NCBI GenBank assembly: GCA_001897035.1
Contig: MKRS01000381.1
Location: 1-9,163, forward strand
From: Bacteroidales bacterium 45-6
Lineage (GTDB): Bacteria; Bacteroidota; Bacteroidia; Bacteroidales; Dysgonomonadaceae
Direction: 5' to 3'
DNA: 9,163 nucleotides
Part shown: piece after piece, positions 1 through 9,163 of the stretch
Layout: each line of letters opens with the position of its first letter
Numbering within the stretch: position 1 is the first letter of the stretch
The notes under the pieces: generated by a model
Database searches by the model: none
Told to the model about the DNA's origin: nothing
Seen by the model: only the letters and a program-made list of their open reading frames with translations
Made by a program: the position numbers and the translations under genes

Positions 1-3354
<3,354 letters not shown>

Positions 3355-3367
3355 TTGGACTAAGACA

Positions 3368-3427
3368 TCTCTACGGAAAATCTCTGCGCCCTCTGCGAAA
3401 AGCTTGGCGATTTCTGCGTAAAAAAAA
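3368..3427. repeat. Degenerate TCTGCG tandem-like repeat ending in an A-tract
   Basis: In the gap after the GH97 stop, variants of the hexamer TCTGCG recur at 3370 (TCTACG), 3383, 3392, 3404 (TTGGCG) and 3413. Starts are spaced 13, 9, 12 and 9 nt, and eight A residues follow from 3420. The composition differs from the coding DNA on both sides. It resembles short intergenic repeats with about 9-nt period (reverse complement of the ACGCAAAG type) that I recall from many environmental bacterial genomes. That resemblance is from memory. No open frame or promoter motif is evident inside it. Confidence 0.5.
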
Positions 3428-3445
3428 TGTAACTAATTTACTGAT

Positions 3446-3481
3446 GGGCAGGCTCTCGAATAGACTTAGCCTGCCCTTTTT
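3446..3481 (+). terminator. Strong intrinsic-terminator-like hairpin between the GH97 and GH13 genes
   Basis: GGGCAGGCT (3446-3454) and AGCCTGCCC (3468-3476) form a perfect 9-bp, G+C-rich stem with a 13-nt loop. TTTTT (3477-3481) follows directly, the classic intrinsic terminator layout. It ends only 14 nt before the ATG of the next gene, which leaves no room for a separate promoter downstream. It may terminate the upstream transcript partially, act as an attenuator, or stabilise an mRNA 3' end. Confidence 0.75.
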
Positions 3482-3495
3482 ATACCTGTTTCGTT

Positions 3496-5322
3496 ATGAA
3501 AAAGCTCTCACTTTCACTCCTTCTAATATTGTTTTTTATCTCTGGATACGGATTCCAAGTGAAAAAAGTGGAACCTCAAAACTGGTGGGCGGGAATGCAG
3601 GATTCCATCTTGCAGGTGATGATTTACGGACAAGATGTGGCCTCCACAAAAGTTACCATCACCACAAAAGACGTGAGCATTTCAAAAGTAGTCCCGATGG
3701 AAAACCCTAATTACCTTTTCCTCTACCTGAATGTAGCCAATGCCGCTCCTGAAAAATTCGACATTGTCCTGAGTTCGGGAAAGCAGAAGAAAACAATTCC
3801 TTACGAACTCAAGGCTCGGCAAGAATCGTCCCGCCACCGGGCGAGCTTTACCTCCGCCGACGTGGTGTACTTGCTGATGCCGGATCGGTTTGCCAACGGC
3901 GACCCTTCGAACGACGTAGTGAAAGGGATGCTCGACACCAAATCGGATCGCAGCAATCCGCACATGCGCCACGGTGGAGATTTGAAAGGAATCACCAATC
4001 GCCTCGATTACATTGCCGACTTAGGCGCCACCGCTATCTGGCTCACCCCGTTCAACGAAAACAACATGCCGGAAGGCTCCTACCATGGATATGCCATCAC
4101 CGATTACTACAAGGCAGACCCCCGTTTCGGCACCAACGAGGAGTATGCCGCAATGGTGAAAAAAGCACACGAGACGGGCCTGAAAGTGATAATGGACATG
4201 GTGTTCAACCACTGCGGAAGCGAACATTTCTTCTTCAAGGATCGACCTTCGCACGACTGGTTCAACCATCCCGACAGCTACGTGCAGACCACTTTCAACA
4301 CCGCCACCCAATATGACGGCCATGCCTCCGATTTCGACAAGAAGGCGTCCGACGACGGCTGGTTTGTGCAAAGTATGCCCGACCTCAACCAACGCAATCC
4401 TCATCTGGCAAAGTATTTGATTCAGAACAGCATCTGGTGGATCGAATATGCCGGGATTGACGGCATCCGCCAGGACACTTATCCTTATGCCGACTACGAC
4501 ATGATGGCCAAATGGTGCAAGGCCGTGACCACGGAATACCCCAACTTCAACATCGTGGGCGAAGTGTGGTACGGAAGCAACATCGGGACATCCTTTTGGC
4601 AAAAAGACAGCAAATTGGCCTTTCCCCGCAACTCCAACCTACCTTCGGTGATGGATTTCCCGCTGTTCCTGGAATTTAGCAGATCGTTTGGCGACAGCAT
4701 CGATTTCCAGAAAATATACGAACTCCTGGGGCAGGACATCGTGTATGCCAATCCGCTGAATGTGCTGACATTCCTCGACAACCACGACACCTCCCGCTTC
4801 CTGAAGAATGCCAAGGATGCGTCCGACTTCGACCGTTTCCGGCTCGCCCTCACGCTTTTGCTCACCACCCGCGGCATTCCCCAGCTCTATTACGGGGACG
4901 AAATCGGGATGTTTGGCGACAAGAAAGACGGTGATGGCGCCCTACGTTCCGATTTTCCGGGAGGATGGCCGACCGATTCGCAAAACGCCTTCACGCCGGG
5001 CGGACGTACAGCGGAGCAAAACAAGTTCTTCGATTTGGAGCGGAAGCTGCTCCATTTCCGCAAAGGGAACGAAGCCATCGCCAAAGGCTCGTTGAAGCAT
5101 TTTGCCCCCAACCACGGGGTCTATGTTTACGAGCGCAAGTATGGAAACCGTTCGGTGGTGGTTTTTCTCAACGGATCGGGCAGCAAGCAAGTGTTGAATG
5201 CCGCAAACTACCGGGAAATATTGCCTGCCGAAGAAGCCGAAGATGTGCTGAGCGGCAAGAAAATCCTGTTGAAAGATACAATAGAAATAGGTGAAAAAGA
5301 CGCATATCTGTTTGGTTTTTAA
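3496..5322 (+). CDS. susA: GH13 neopullulanase/cyclomaltodextrinase-type alpha-amylase, SusA-like
   Basis: This 608-residue enzyme resembles B. theta SusA (617 residues), a periplasmic neopullulanase that shortens imported maltooligosaccharides for SusB. A signal peptide (about 1-20, no lipobox Cys) is followed by an N-terminal beta-sandwich like that of cyclomaltodextrinases (about 21-107, including PQNWWAGM). The GH13 barrel (about 117-530) and a small C-terminal beta domain follow. Conserved regions are complete: DMVFNH at 234-239, MPDLN (region V, typical of neopullulanase-like enzymes) at 294-298, IDGIRQD with nucleophile Asp327, GEVW with acid Glu356, and FLDNHD with Asp431. Gene order is glucosidase then neopullulanase, whereas B. 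theta has susA before susB. A 141-bp gap with a repeat and a terminator-like hairpin lies upstream. ATG 3496 is supported by the signal peptide; no Shine-Dalgarno is visible. The exact product spectrum (pullulan, cyclodextrin or maltooligosaccharide) cannot be told from sequence. Confidence 0.92.
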   Translation: MKKLSLSLLLILFFISGYGFQVKKVEPQNWWAGMQDSILQVMIYGQDVASTKVTITTKDVSISKVVPMENPNYLFLYLNVANAAPEKFDIVLSSGKQKKTIPYELKARQESSRHRASFTSADVVYLLMPDRFANGDPSNDVVKGMLDTKSDRSNPHMRHGGDLKGITNRLDYIADLGATAIWLTPFNENNMPEGSYHGYAITDYYKADPRFGTNEEYAAMVKKAHETGLKVIMDMVFNHCGSEHFFFKDRPSHDWFNHPDSYVQTTFNTATQYDGHASDFDKKASDDGWFVQSMPDLNQRNPHLAKYLIQNSIWWIEYAGIDGIRQDTYPYADYDMMAKWCKAVTTEYPNFNIVGEVWYGSNIGTSFWQKDSKLAFPRNSNLPSVMDFPLFLEFSRSFGDSIDFQKIYELLGQDIVYANPLNVLTFLDNHDTSRFLKNAKDASDFDRFRLALTLLLTTRGIPQLYYGDEIGMFGDKKDGDGALRSDFPGGWPTDSQNAFTPGGRTAEQNKFFDLERKLLHFRKGNEAIAKGSLKHFAPNHGVYVYERKYGNRSVVVFLNGSGSKQVLNAANYREILPAEEAEDVLSGKKILLKDTIEIGEKDAYLFGF

Positions 5323-5356
5323 GATTTAGGTTATTGATTTGATAGGTTTTTGTAGC

Positions 5357-5394
5357 CAGGGGTTTCGTGAGAACGAAGTCCCTGATTTGTTTTT
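5357..5394 (+). terminator. Intrinsic terminator closing the starch operon
   Basis: A 12-bp stem pairs 5357-5368 (CAGGGGTTTCGT) with 5373-5384 (ACGAAGTCCCTG), including two G-U wobbles, around a GAGA loop of GNRA type. A T-rich run follows (ATTTGTTTTT, 5385-5394). It lies 34 bp after the neopullulanase stop, so it probably ends that transcript and separates it from the metal-transporter unit. Confidence 0.75.
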
Positions 5395-5658
5395 AGGATT
5401 ATTCAACTTTGGACATTCAGTCTGGCTTCATTGACGATAGGAACAATTCATTATTTTATTCAACTGAAAAACAAGAGGAAAGAAATATAATTTGCAACAA
5501 ACATTAGCCAATGAATAGATACAAAGAGACATTTGCAACATGGAACAAAATCGCGTCCTTGTAAATTCGGTGAAGTTTCGAAGAAAAACAAATTATCTAT
5601 AAAGCAGTCCATCAAATTTATCCTACATTTGCACCATAAATGATAGAACTCTAATCTG
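5395..5658. other. AT-rich intergenic region without a supported gene
   Basis: This spacer between the starch-operon terminator and the VIT-family gene is visibly richer in A and T than its flanks. Its open frames show no recognisable protein. The motif ATTTGCA followed by AC or CC occurs three times (5490-5498, 5531-5539, 5627-5635). The last copy is part of a TAnnTTTG promoter box; the other two each miss that consensus by one base. I see no RNA gene or riboswitch. Confidence 0.6.
5624..5631 (+). promoter_or_regulatory. Bacteroidota -7 promoter box (TACATTTG) for the VIT-folC unit
   Basis: TACATTTG matches the Bacteroidota -7 consensus TAnnTTTG and sits 27 nt before the VIT-family start, predicting a leader of about 20 nt. 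No good TTG or TTTG element is present about 20 nt upstream, so only half of the promoter is supported. Confidence 0.45.
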
Positions 5659-6366
5659 ATGGAACCAATAACAATCGACAACTATTTAGACAACCACTAC
5701 ATCCACCGCAGCAACTGGCTCAGGGCAGCTGTGCTTGGCGCAAACGACGGAATTATATCCGTGGCCAGCCTTGCCATCGGTATCGCATCGGCCAGCACCA
5801 CGAGGGAACCCATCTTGTTGGCAACAATTGCCGGACTTGTGGCCGGCGCATTGGCGATGGCGGCGGGAGAGTATGTCTCCGTCAGTGCCCAAACCGATAC
5901 GGAGAAAGCAGACATCGAACGCGAAGCCCAGGAGCTTGAAGAAATGCCCGAATTGGAATTGCAGATTCTGACGGAAATTTACGAACGCCGTGGCTTGAAA
6001 AAAGAAACCGCCATGCAAGTGGCCAAGGAACTAACCGAAGTGGATGCCCTGGCGGCCCATGTTCGCGACGAGCTCGGCATCAACGAGATAAGCCAGGCAA
6101 ACCCCATACAGGCGGCAATGGCTTCGGGTGCATCTTTTCTTACCGGAGGAATTCTGCCCCTGCTCGTAGCCCTTTTTGCGCCAGTGGCCAGCATGGAATT
6201 TTTCCTATACATTTTCACCATCATATCGCTCATCTTGCTGGGTGGCATATCGGCCAAGACTGGAGGATCGAGTGTGAAGAAAGCCATCCTGAGAATCGCC
6301 ATTTGGGGAACTATCGCCATGGGCGCGTCGGCATTGGCCGGCTGGTTTTTTGGCGTAAAGATCTAA
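5659..6366 (+). CDS. VIT1/CCC1-family membrane metal (Fe/Mn) transporter
   Basis: This 235-residue protein is predicted to have five membrane spans: about 20-44, 52-76, 152-174, 178-198 and 208-232. The segment LRAAVLGANDGIISVASL and the following GALAMAAGEYVSVSAQTD are hallmarks of the VIT (vacuolar iron transporter/CCC1) family, which moves Fe2+ or Mn2+ out of the cytoplasm. Between spans 2 and 3 lies a soluble, Glu-rich region (about 80-148, with ELEEMPELE), matching the cytosolic metal-binding helices of VIT proteins. Bacterial members are usually linked to iron or manganese tolerance; the metal here is inferred. Unlike MbfA-type proteins it has no N-terminal ferritin-like domain. It starts downstream of a TACATTTG box and ends 9 bp before the annotated folC ATG, so the two probably share a transcript. 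No Fur-like operator was recognised. Confidence 0.88.
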   Translation: MEPITIDNYLDNHYIHRSNWLRAAVLGANDGIISVASLAIGIASASTTREPILLATIAGLVAGALAMAAGEYVSVSAQTDTEKADIEREAQELEEMPELELQILTEIYERRGLKKETAMQVAKELTEVDALAAHVRDELGINEISQANPIQAAMASGASFLTGGILPLLVALFAPVASMEFFLYIFTIISLILLGGISAKTGGSSVKKAILRIAIWGTIAMGASALAGWFFGVKI

Positions 6367-6375
6367 TCTGGTAGA

Positions 6376-7710
6376 ATGTCAGACTCGTCGATAGTATCTT
6401 CAGAAATGACTTATCCCGAAACCATCAAATATCTATACAGCCAGTTGCCTGTGTTCCAACATATAGGCAAATCGGCCTACAAGGAAGGCTTGGACAACAC
6501 ACTTGCTTTGGACAAGTATTTTGGACATCCGCATACCAAATTTCGATCCATCCACGTGGGAGGGACCAACGGAAAAGGCTCCACCTCCCATTTGCTTTCC
6601 GCCATTTTGCAATCCGCCGGATACAAAGTCGGCCTCTACACCTCGCCCCACCTGCTGGATTTCAGGGAACGTATCCGGGTGAATGGGAAAATGATCGACG
6701 GGAAGTACGTGGTGGATTTTGTGGCAAATCACAAGGCACATTACGAGCCTTTGCGTCCTTCGTTTTTCGAACTCACCACGCTGATGGCATTCACGTATTT
6801 CGAGCAGCAGGAAGTGGATTTCGCCATCATCGAAGTGGGATTGGGCGGACGATTGGACAGCACCAACATCCTCTCCCCCATCCTATCGGTGATTACCAAC
6901 ATCAGCCTCGACCATACGCAGTTTTTGGGCGACACCTTAGAGAAAATCGCTTTCGAAAAGGCCGGAATCATCAAACCATGCACACCGGTCGTGATCGGGG
7001 AAGCGGAAGGGGAAGTAAGGAAAGTTTTTGAAAACAAGGCAAGCTTGGAAAATGCTCGAATTACGTTTGCGGAAGATATTTCTCCCATCAAGTCTTTTGA
7101 AAGGAAAAACGGGAAATATGTTTTTCAAACCGTGAATTACTCCAATCTAATAGGCGAATTGGGCGGATTTGCCCAAGTGAAAAACGCCAACACCGTCCTG
7201 GCAGCCATAGCCGAACTGAAAAAACAGGAAATCCGGATACCCGAACATGCCGTTCGCGAAGGATTCTTGACCGTGACCCGACTTACTGGCCTGATGGGTC
7301 GCTGGCAAGTGATCGGCCAACATCCGACTATCGTTTGCGACACGGGCCACAACGTGGGCGGTATTCAGTATCTGGTGGAGCAACTTGAATGTGAATCCTA
7401 TCAGAAACTGCGGATTGTTTTCGGGATGGTCAGTGACAAAGACATCGCCTCCGTACTGGCCATGTTGCCCAAAAATGCGGTATATTATTTCACCAAGGCG
7501 AACATCGCACGGGCATTGGACGAAAAGGAGCTGGAAAAGCAGGCCGAAACATACGGATTGTTTGGAAAGCCATTCTCCAGCATCGAAGAAGCTGTCGGAA
7601 AAGTCTTGGAAGAGGCCGCAGATGAAGATTTCGTTTTTATCGGCGGAAGCAACTTCGTGGTTTCGGAAGCTTTAGCTGCCTTGCAATCAAAAGGGTTTCA
7701 AATCCATTGA
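6376..7710 (+). CDS. folC: Bifunctional folylpolyglutamate synthase/dihydrofolate synthase
   Basis: FolC is a cytosolic Mur-ligase-superfamily enzyme that adds glutamate to dihydropteroate and to folates using ATP. The 444 residues have the expected features: P-loop GGTNGKGST (62-70), SPHLLDFRERIRVNG (90-104), EVGLGGRLDSTN (153-164), SLDHTQFLGDTLEKIAFEKAG (about 177-197, including Lys195 where the carbamylated lysine of FolC is expected), GRWQVI (308-313), DTGHN (322-326) and GMVSDKD (350-356). The GGSNFVVSEAL tail is also typical. Two starts are possible: ATG 6376, 9 bp after the upstream stop, or in-frame ATG 6406, giving MTYPETIKYLYSQLPVFQ, which resembles the usual N-terminus of the family. 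I slightly favour 6406 biologically but annotate the longer frame. The 3' end overlaps the convergent epimerase gene by 13 bp. Confidence 0.95.
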   Translation: MSDSSIVSSEMTYPETIKYLYSQLPVFQHIGKSAYKEGLDNTLALDKYFGHPHTKFRSIHVGGTNGKGSTSHLLSAILQSAGYKVGLYTSPHLLDFRERIRVNGKMIDGKYVVDFVANHKAHYEPLRPSFFELTTLMAFTYFEQQEVDFAIIEVGLGGRLDSTNILSPILSVITNISLDHTQFLGDTLEKIAFEKAGIIKPCTPVVIGEAEGEVRKVFENKASLENARITFAEDISPIKSFERKNGKYVFQTVNYSNLIGELGGFAQVKNANTVLAAIAELKKQEIRIPEHAVREGFLTVTRLTGLMGRWQVIGQHPTIVCDTGHNVGGIQYLVEQLECESYQKLRIVFGMVSDKDIASVLAMLPKNAVYYFTKANIARALDEKELEKQAETYGLFGKPFSSIEEAVGKVLEEAADEDFVFIGGSNFVVSEALAALQSKGFQIH

Positions 7711-8708
7711 TGATCTTTATACCATTGGATCGATTCCTCCAACCCCCTGTTCAAGTCGTATTTAGCCGAAAAGCCTAACTCTTTTTGCAAGGGTTTCACT
7801 TCACAAATCCAATTGCGCTGCTTCATGATCTTGAATTTGTCGCGGTTCAGTGTGGACGGTTTTTTCGTGATTTTTGACACCTCTTCCGCCACAACAGAAA
7901 CCAAGCGTATGACAGCAAGAGGCATTTTCAAGCGCAAGACAAATTTCTTTCCCAAAATAGTGCGGATCAAAGCCGTATATTCTTTGTCGGTATAAACATT
8001 TCCATCGGACACGAAATATGCTTTTCCCGAAACAGCGCTTTGCAAAGCCAGGAAAGCGGCATCCACCAAGTCACGCACATAGATGAAAGTGAGCCGTTGC
8101 TCCCGCATTCCAGCACTCACGTCCAATCCCGAAAGGATGGTTTTCACCATCATGAAATAATCTTTTTCCCGGGGACCATACACGCCCGTCGGGCGAAGAA
8201 TCACGAACGGAAATGCAGTTTTCGATTACAGATATTCCTCCGCCAGCAACTTACTTTTGCCGTAAGTCGTGTTGGGCTTTGGATTGTTCTTCAGCAAAAT
8301 AGGCGAATAATTCACTTCATCGCCGGGTCCCATCACGCTCAGGCTGCTCATCAGCACAAATTTCTCGGGAACGGTATTGCTGTCAATCAACGCATCGATA
8401 AAATTAGCTGTGAAACGAAAGTTCACCCTGTCGAAATCGTCCGGACGGATCGACTTGGTCACGCCCGCATTGTGGACGATGTAATCGAATTTGCCATTGG
8501 CGGAAGCGAATTCCTCCAATTGCGATTTCAACTTTTCCTTGTCGGAAAACGCCAAGTCGATAAAACGGATACGTTCGTCCTGAAGGTATTCCCGGCTGCT
8601 GCTTGCACGCACTCCGGCATACGTTTCAAAACCACATTCGAGCGCCTTTTCCACAAGGAAACTCCCTATAAAGCCGCTTGCCCCGGTGATAAGTATTTTT
8701 TTTGCCAT
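7698..8708 (-). pseudogene. NAD(P)-dependent epimerase/dehydratase (extended SDR) interrupted by one in-frame stop
   Basis: Read from ATG 8708, the gene encodes a Rossmann-fold nucleotide-sugar epimerase/dehydratase-like protein. It has GASGFIG (residues 9-15), NAG in VHNAGV (80-82), the Ser region MSSLS (120-124) and the catalytic YxxxK as Tyr149/Lys153. After LLAEEYL, codon 161 is TAA (8226-8228). The same frame then continues with SKTAFPFVILRPTGVYGPRE, exactly the RPTGVYGP substrate-domain motif expected next, and runs to TGA 7698-7700. The full frame is 336 positions, normal for the family. A one-base change in a sense codon such as AAA, CAA or GAA would explain it; no frameshift is needed. 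The alternative is two separate frames: 8708-8226 (160 residues) and a downstream one whose first possible start, GTG 8204, lies mid-domain and is unlikely to make an enzyme. The upstream ATG at 8759 is less likely because the family begins at MAKKILITG. Substrate unknown. Confidence 0.8.
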
Positions 8709-8712
8709 AAGA

Positions 8713-8743
8713 CAAAGGTAAGAATTTGAAGATAAGTGAGCAA
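8713..8743 (-). promoter_or_regulatory. Promoter of the epimerase gene, nearly leaderless
   Basis: On the minus strand, TTGC (8743-8740), 19 nt, then TACCTTTG (8720-8713) match the Bacteroidota -33 and -7 elements. Only TCTT separates the box from the ATG at 8708. With the usual start a few bases after TTTG, the transcript would begin at or within a few bases of the start codon. Confidence 0.55.
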
Positions 8744-8898
8744 GCGAAGAGGCAAACAAGCACTCAGATACCTAAAAAAATAGATGCGATGAATACCCTC
8801 AACGACTGCTTGGTTGAATAAATGGCCGACGGCTACTTCGCTCCGCTGCAACAAGTTTCCAACTGATTAATAGATTATTTAAAGGCCATTAGCCATGA

Positions 8899-8918
8899 TT
8901 CCGCTTGCTTCCGCTTGC
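8899..8918 (+). repeat. Perfect 10-bp tandem duplication (TTCCGCTTGC x2)
   Basis: TTCCGCTTGC occurs at 8899-8908 and again at 8909-8918 without mismatch. The second copy supplies the TTG of the dapF -33 element. On the minus strand, the epimerase promoter has the related 10-mer CTTCGCTTGC (8749-8740, 8 of 10 identical) at the equivalent position. Confidence 0.7.
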
Positions 8919-8945
8919 GAATATTCAAGAATAAGGCTACCTTTG
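8915..8945 (+). promoter_or_regulatory. Candidate promoter for dapF
   Basis: TTGC (8915-8918), 19 nt, then TACCTTTG (8938-8945) match the Bacteroidota -33/-7 elements with the same spacing and core as the divergent epimerase promoter. Transcription would start near 8950, giving a dapF leader of about 120 nt. A promoter closer to dapF is not obvious. Confidence 0.55.
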
Positions 8946-9073
8946 TGGTTAGTCCTTTTCTGCCCCGACATAGGGCCGGGATGCGATCGATTAACAGGAG
9001 AAGAATCGGTAAGCTTTGGCTTGACGGACTTCATCCTTGATGTAAAAACCATAAAAAGTAAAATAATCTCAGA

Positions 9074-9163
9074 ATGGCAAAACTAAAGTTCACCAAAATG
9101 CACGGTGCGGGCAACGACTACATCTACGTGAATGGCTTTACTCAAACGATAGAAAACCCATCG
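9074..9163 (+). CDS. dapF: Diaminopimelate epimerase, N-terminal part (cut by window end)
   Basis: Thirty codons are visible from ATG 9074 to the window edge. [18 protein letters not shown] is the characteristic DapF N-terminus, including the conserved Asn of GAGNDY. DapF interconverts LL- and meso-diaminopimelate in the cytosol, feeding lysine and peptidoglycan synthesis; its active-site cysteines lie beyond the window. The in-frame ATG at 9098 falls inside the conserved motif, so 9074 is the right start. The upstream bases are AT-rich with no clear Shine-Dalgarno. Transcription probably comes from the promoter-like site at 8915-8945, divergent from the broken epimerase gene. Confidence 0.93.
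   Translation, partial: MAKLKFTKMHGAGNDYIYVNGFTQTIENPS

Larger units (their letters stand above)
8709..9073. other. Divergent intergenic region between the epimerase gene and dapF
   Basis: The 365 bp hold two outward-facing Bacteroidota-type promoters (minus strand 8713-8743, plus strand 8915-8945), a perfect 10-bp tandem repeat and a leader of about 120 nt before dapF. Short open frames on both strands have no recognisable family. In the leader, AGTCC (8951-8955) could pair with GGACT (9026-9030) around smaller helices such as GCCC/GGGC and CGATT/AATCG. I could not match this to a known riboswitch. A 19-codon frame (8981-9040) in the leader lacks support. Confidence 0.5.

Noticed and set aside
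3444..3710. An 88-codon frame starting in the terminator stem and running into the GH13 gene.
   Set aside because: It overlaps the signal peptide and N-terminal domain of the real gene in another frame and starts inside the hairpin region.
5460..5681. A 73-codon minus-strand frame in the AT-rich spacer before the VIT-family gene.
   Set aside because: Phe/Cys-rich translation of AT-rich DNA, no motif, and it overlaps the promoter-like box and the VIT start.
5651..6370. The octamer CTAATCTG just before both the VIT-family start and the folC start.
   Set aside because: The second copy includes the VIT stop codon and its distance to the start differs; it does not resemble a ribosome-binding site and is probably coincidence.
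8040..8729. A 229-codon plus-strand open frame opposite the epimerase gene, uninterrupted where that gene has its stop.
   Set aside because: The minus strand encodes clear SDR motifs on both sides of the stop. The plus-strand translation is His/Gln-rich with no signal, domain or family resemblance, so it is an antisense shadow.
8753..8756. TTTG on the minus strand as an alternative -33 element for the epimerase promoter.
   Set aside because: It is 32 nt from the -7 box, too far; the TTG at 8743-8741 has the expected 20-nt spacing.
8821..8890. Inverted repeat AATGGCC / GGCCATT in the dapF upstream region.
   Set aside because: Only 7 bp with a 56-nt loop and no supporting inner pairing; likely chance.
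8895..9086. A 63-codon frame just upstream of and overlapping dapF.
   Set aside because: It contains the promoter-like box, overlaps the dapF start in another frame, and has no recognisable sequence features.

Overview
The window reads as chromosomal DNA from a member of the Bacteroidota, probably order Bacteroidales. Four things point there. A starch-utilisation (Sus-like) gene cluster contains a GH97 alpha-glucosidase, a family best known from Bacteroides SusB. One amylase ends in what looks like a type IX secretion (T9SS) type A sorting domain. Start codons lack clear Shine-Dalgarno sequences. Promoter-like boxes match the Bacteroidota consensus (TTG or TTTG about 20 nt before TAnnTTTG). 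A sorting domain fits T9SS-bearing relatives (for example Dysgonomonadaceae- or Paludibacter-like lineages) better than gut Bacteroides, but I cannot fix a genus.

Region 1 (1-5394, + strand) is the downstream part of a starch/maltodextrin operon. It holds the 3' end of a GH13 alpha-amylase with a C-terminal sorting domain, a 732-residue periplasmic GH97 alpha-glucosidase (SusB-like), and a 608-residue periplasmic GH13 neopullulanase/cyclomaltodextrinase-type enzyme (SusA-like). The inferred division of labour is starch cleavage at or outside the cell surface by the first enzyme, then trimming of imported maltooligosaccharides to glucose by the other two. A TCTGCG-rich degenerate repeat and a strong hairpin-plus-U-tract lie between the last two genes. 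A second terminator closes the operon.

Region 2 (5395-7710, + strand) starts with an AT-rich spacer carrying a promoter-like box. A VIT/CCC1-type membrane metal-transporter gene and folC (folylpolyglutamate/dihydrofolate synthase) follow, 9 bp apart and probably co-transcribed.

Region 3 (7698-8708, - strand) is an NAD(P)-dependent epimerase/dehydratase (extended SDR) gene converging on folC with a 13-bp tail overlap. A single in-frame TAA at codon 161 interrupts it while the reading frame is otherwise intact, so it is a young pseudogene or a sequencing/assembly error.

Region 4 (8709-9163) is a 365-bp divergent intergenic region followed by the first 30 codons of dapF (diaminopimelate epimerase, lysine/peptidoglycan synthesis). 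Two divergent promoter-like sites share the layout TTGC-N19-TACCTTTG. One lies almost on top of the epimerase start codon; the other is about 120 nt upstream of dapF and sits on a perfect 10-bp tandem duplication.

I found no CRISPR array, transposon, tRNA, rRNA or phage gene, and no clearly novel multi-gene system. The most useful leads are the interrupted epimerase, the hairpin and repeat inside the glucosidase-neopullulanase gap, the sorting domain on the amylase, and the paired divergent promoters.
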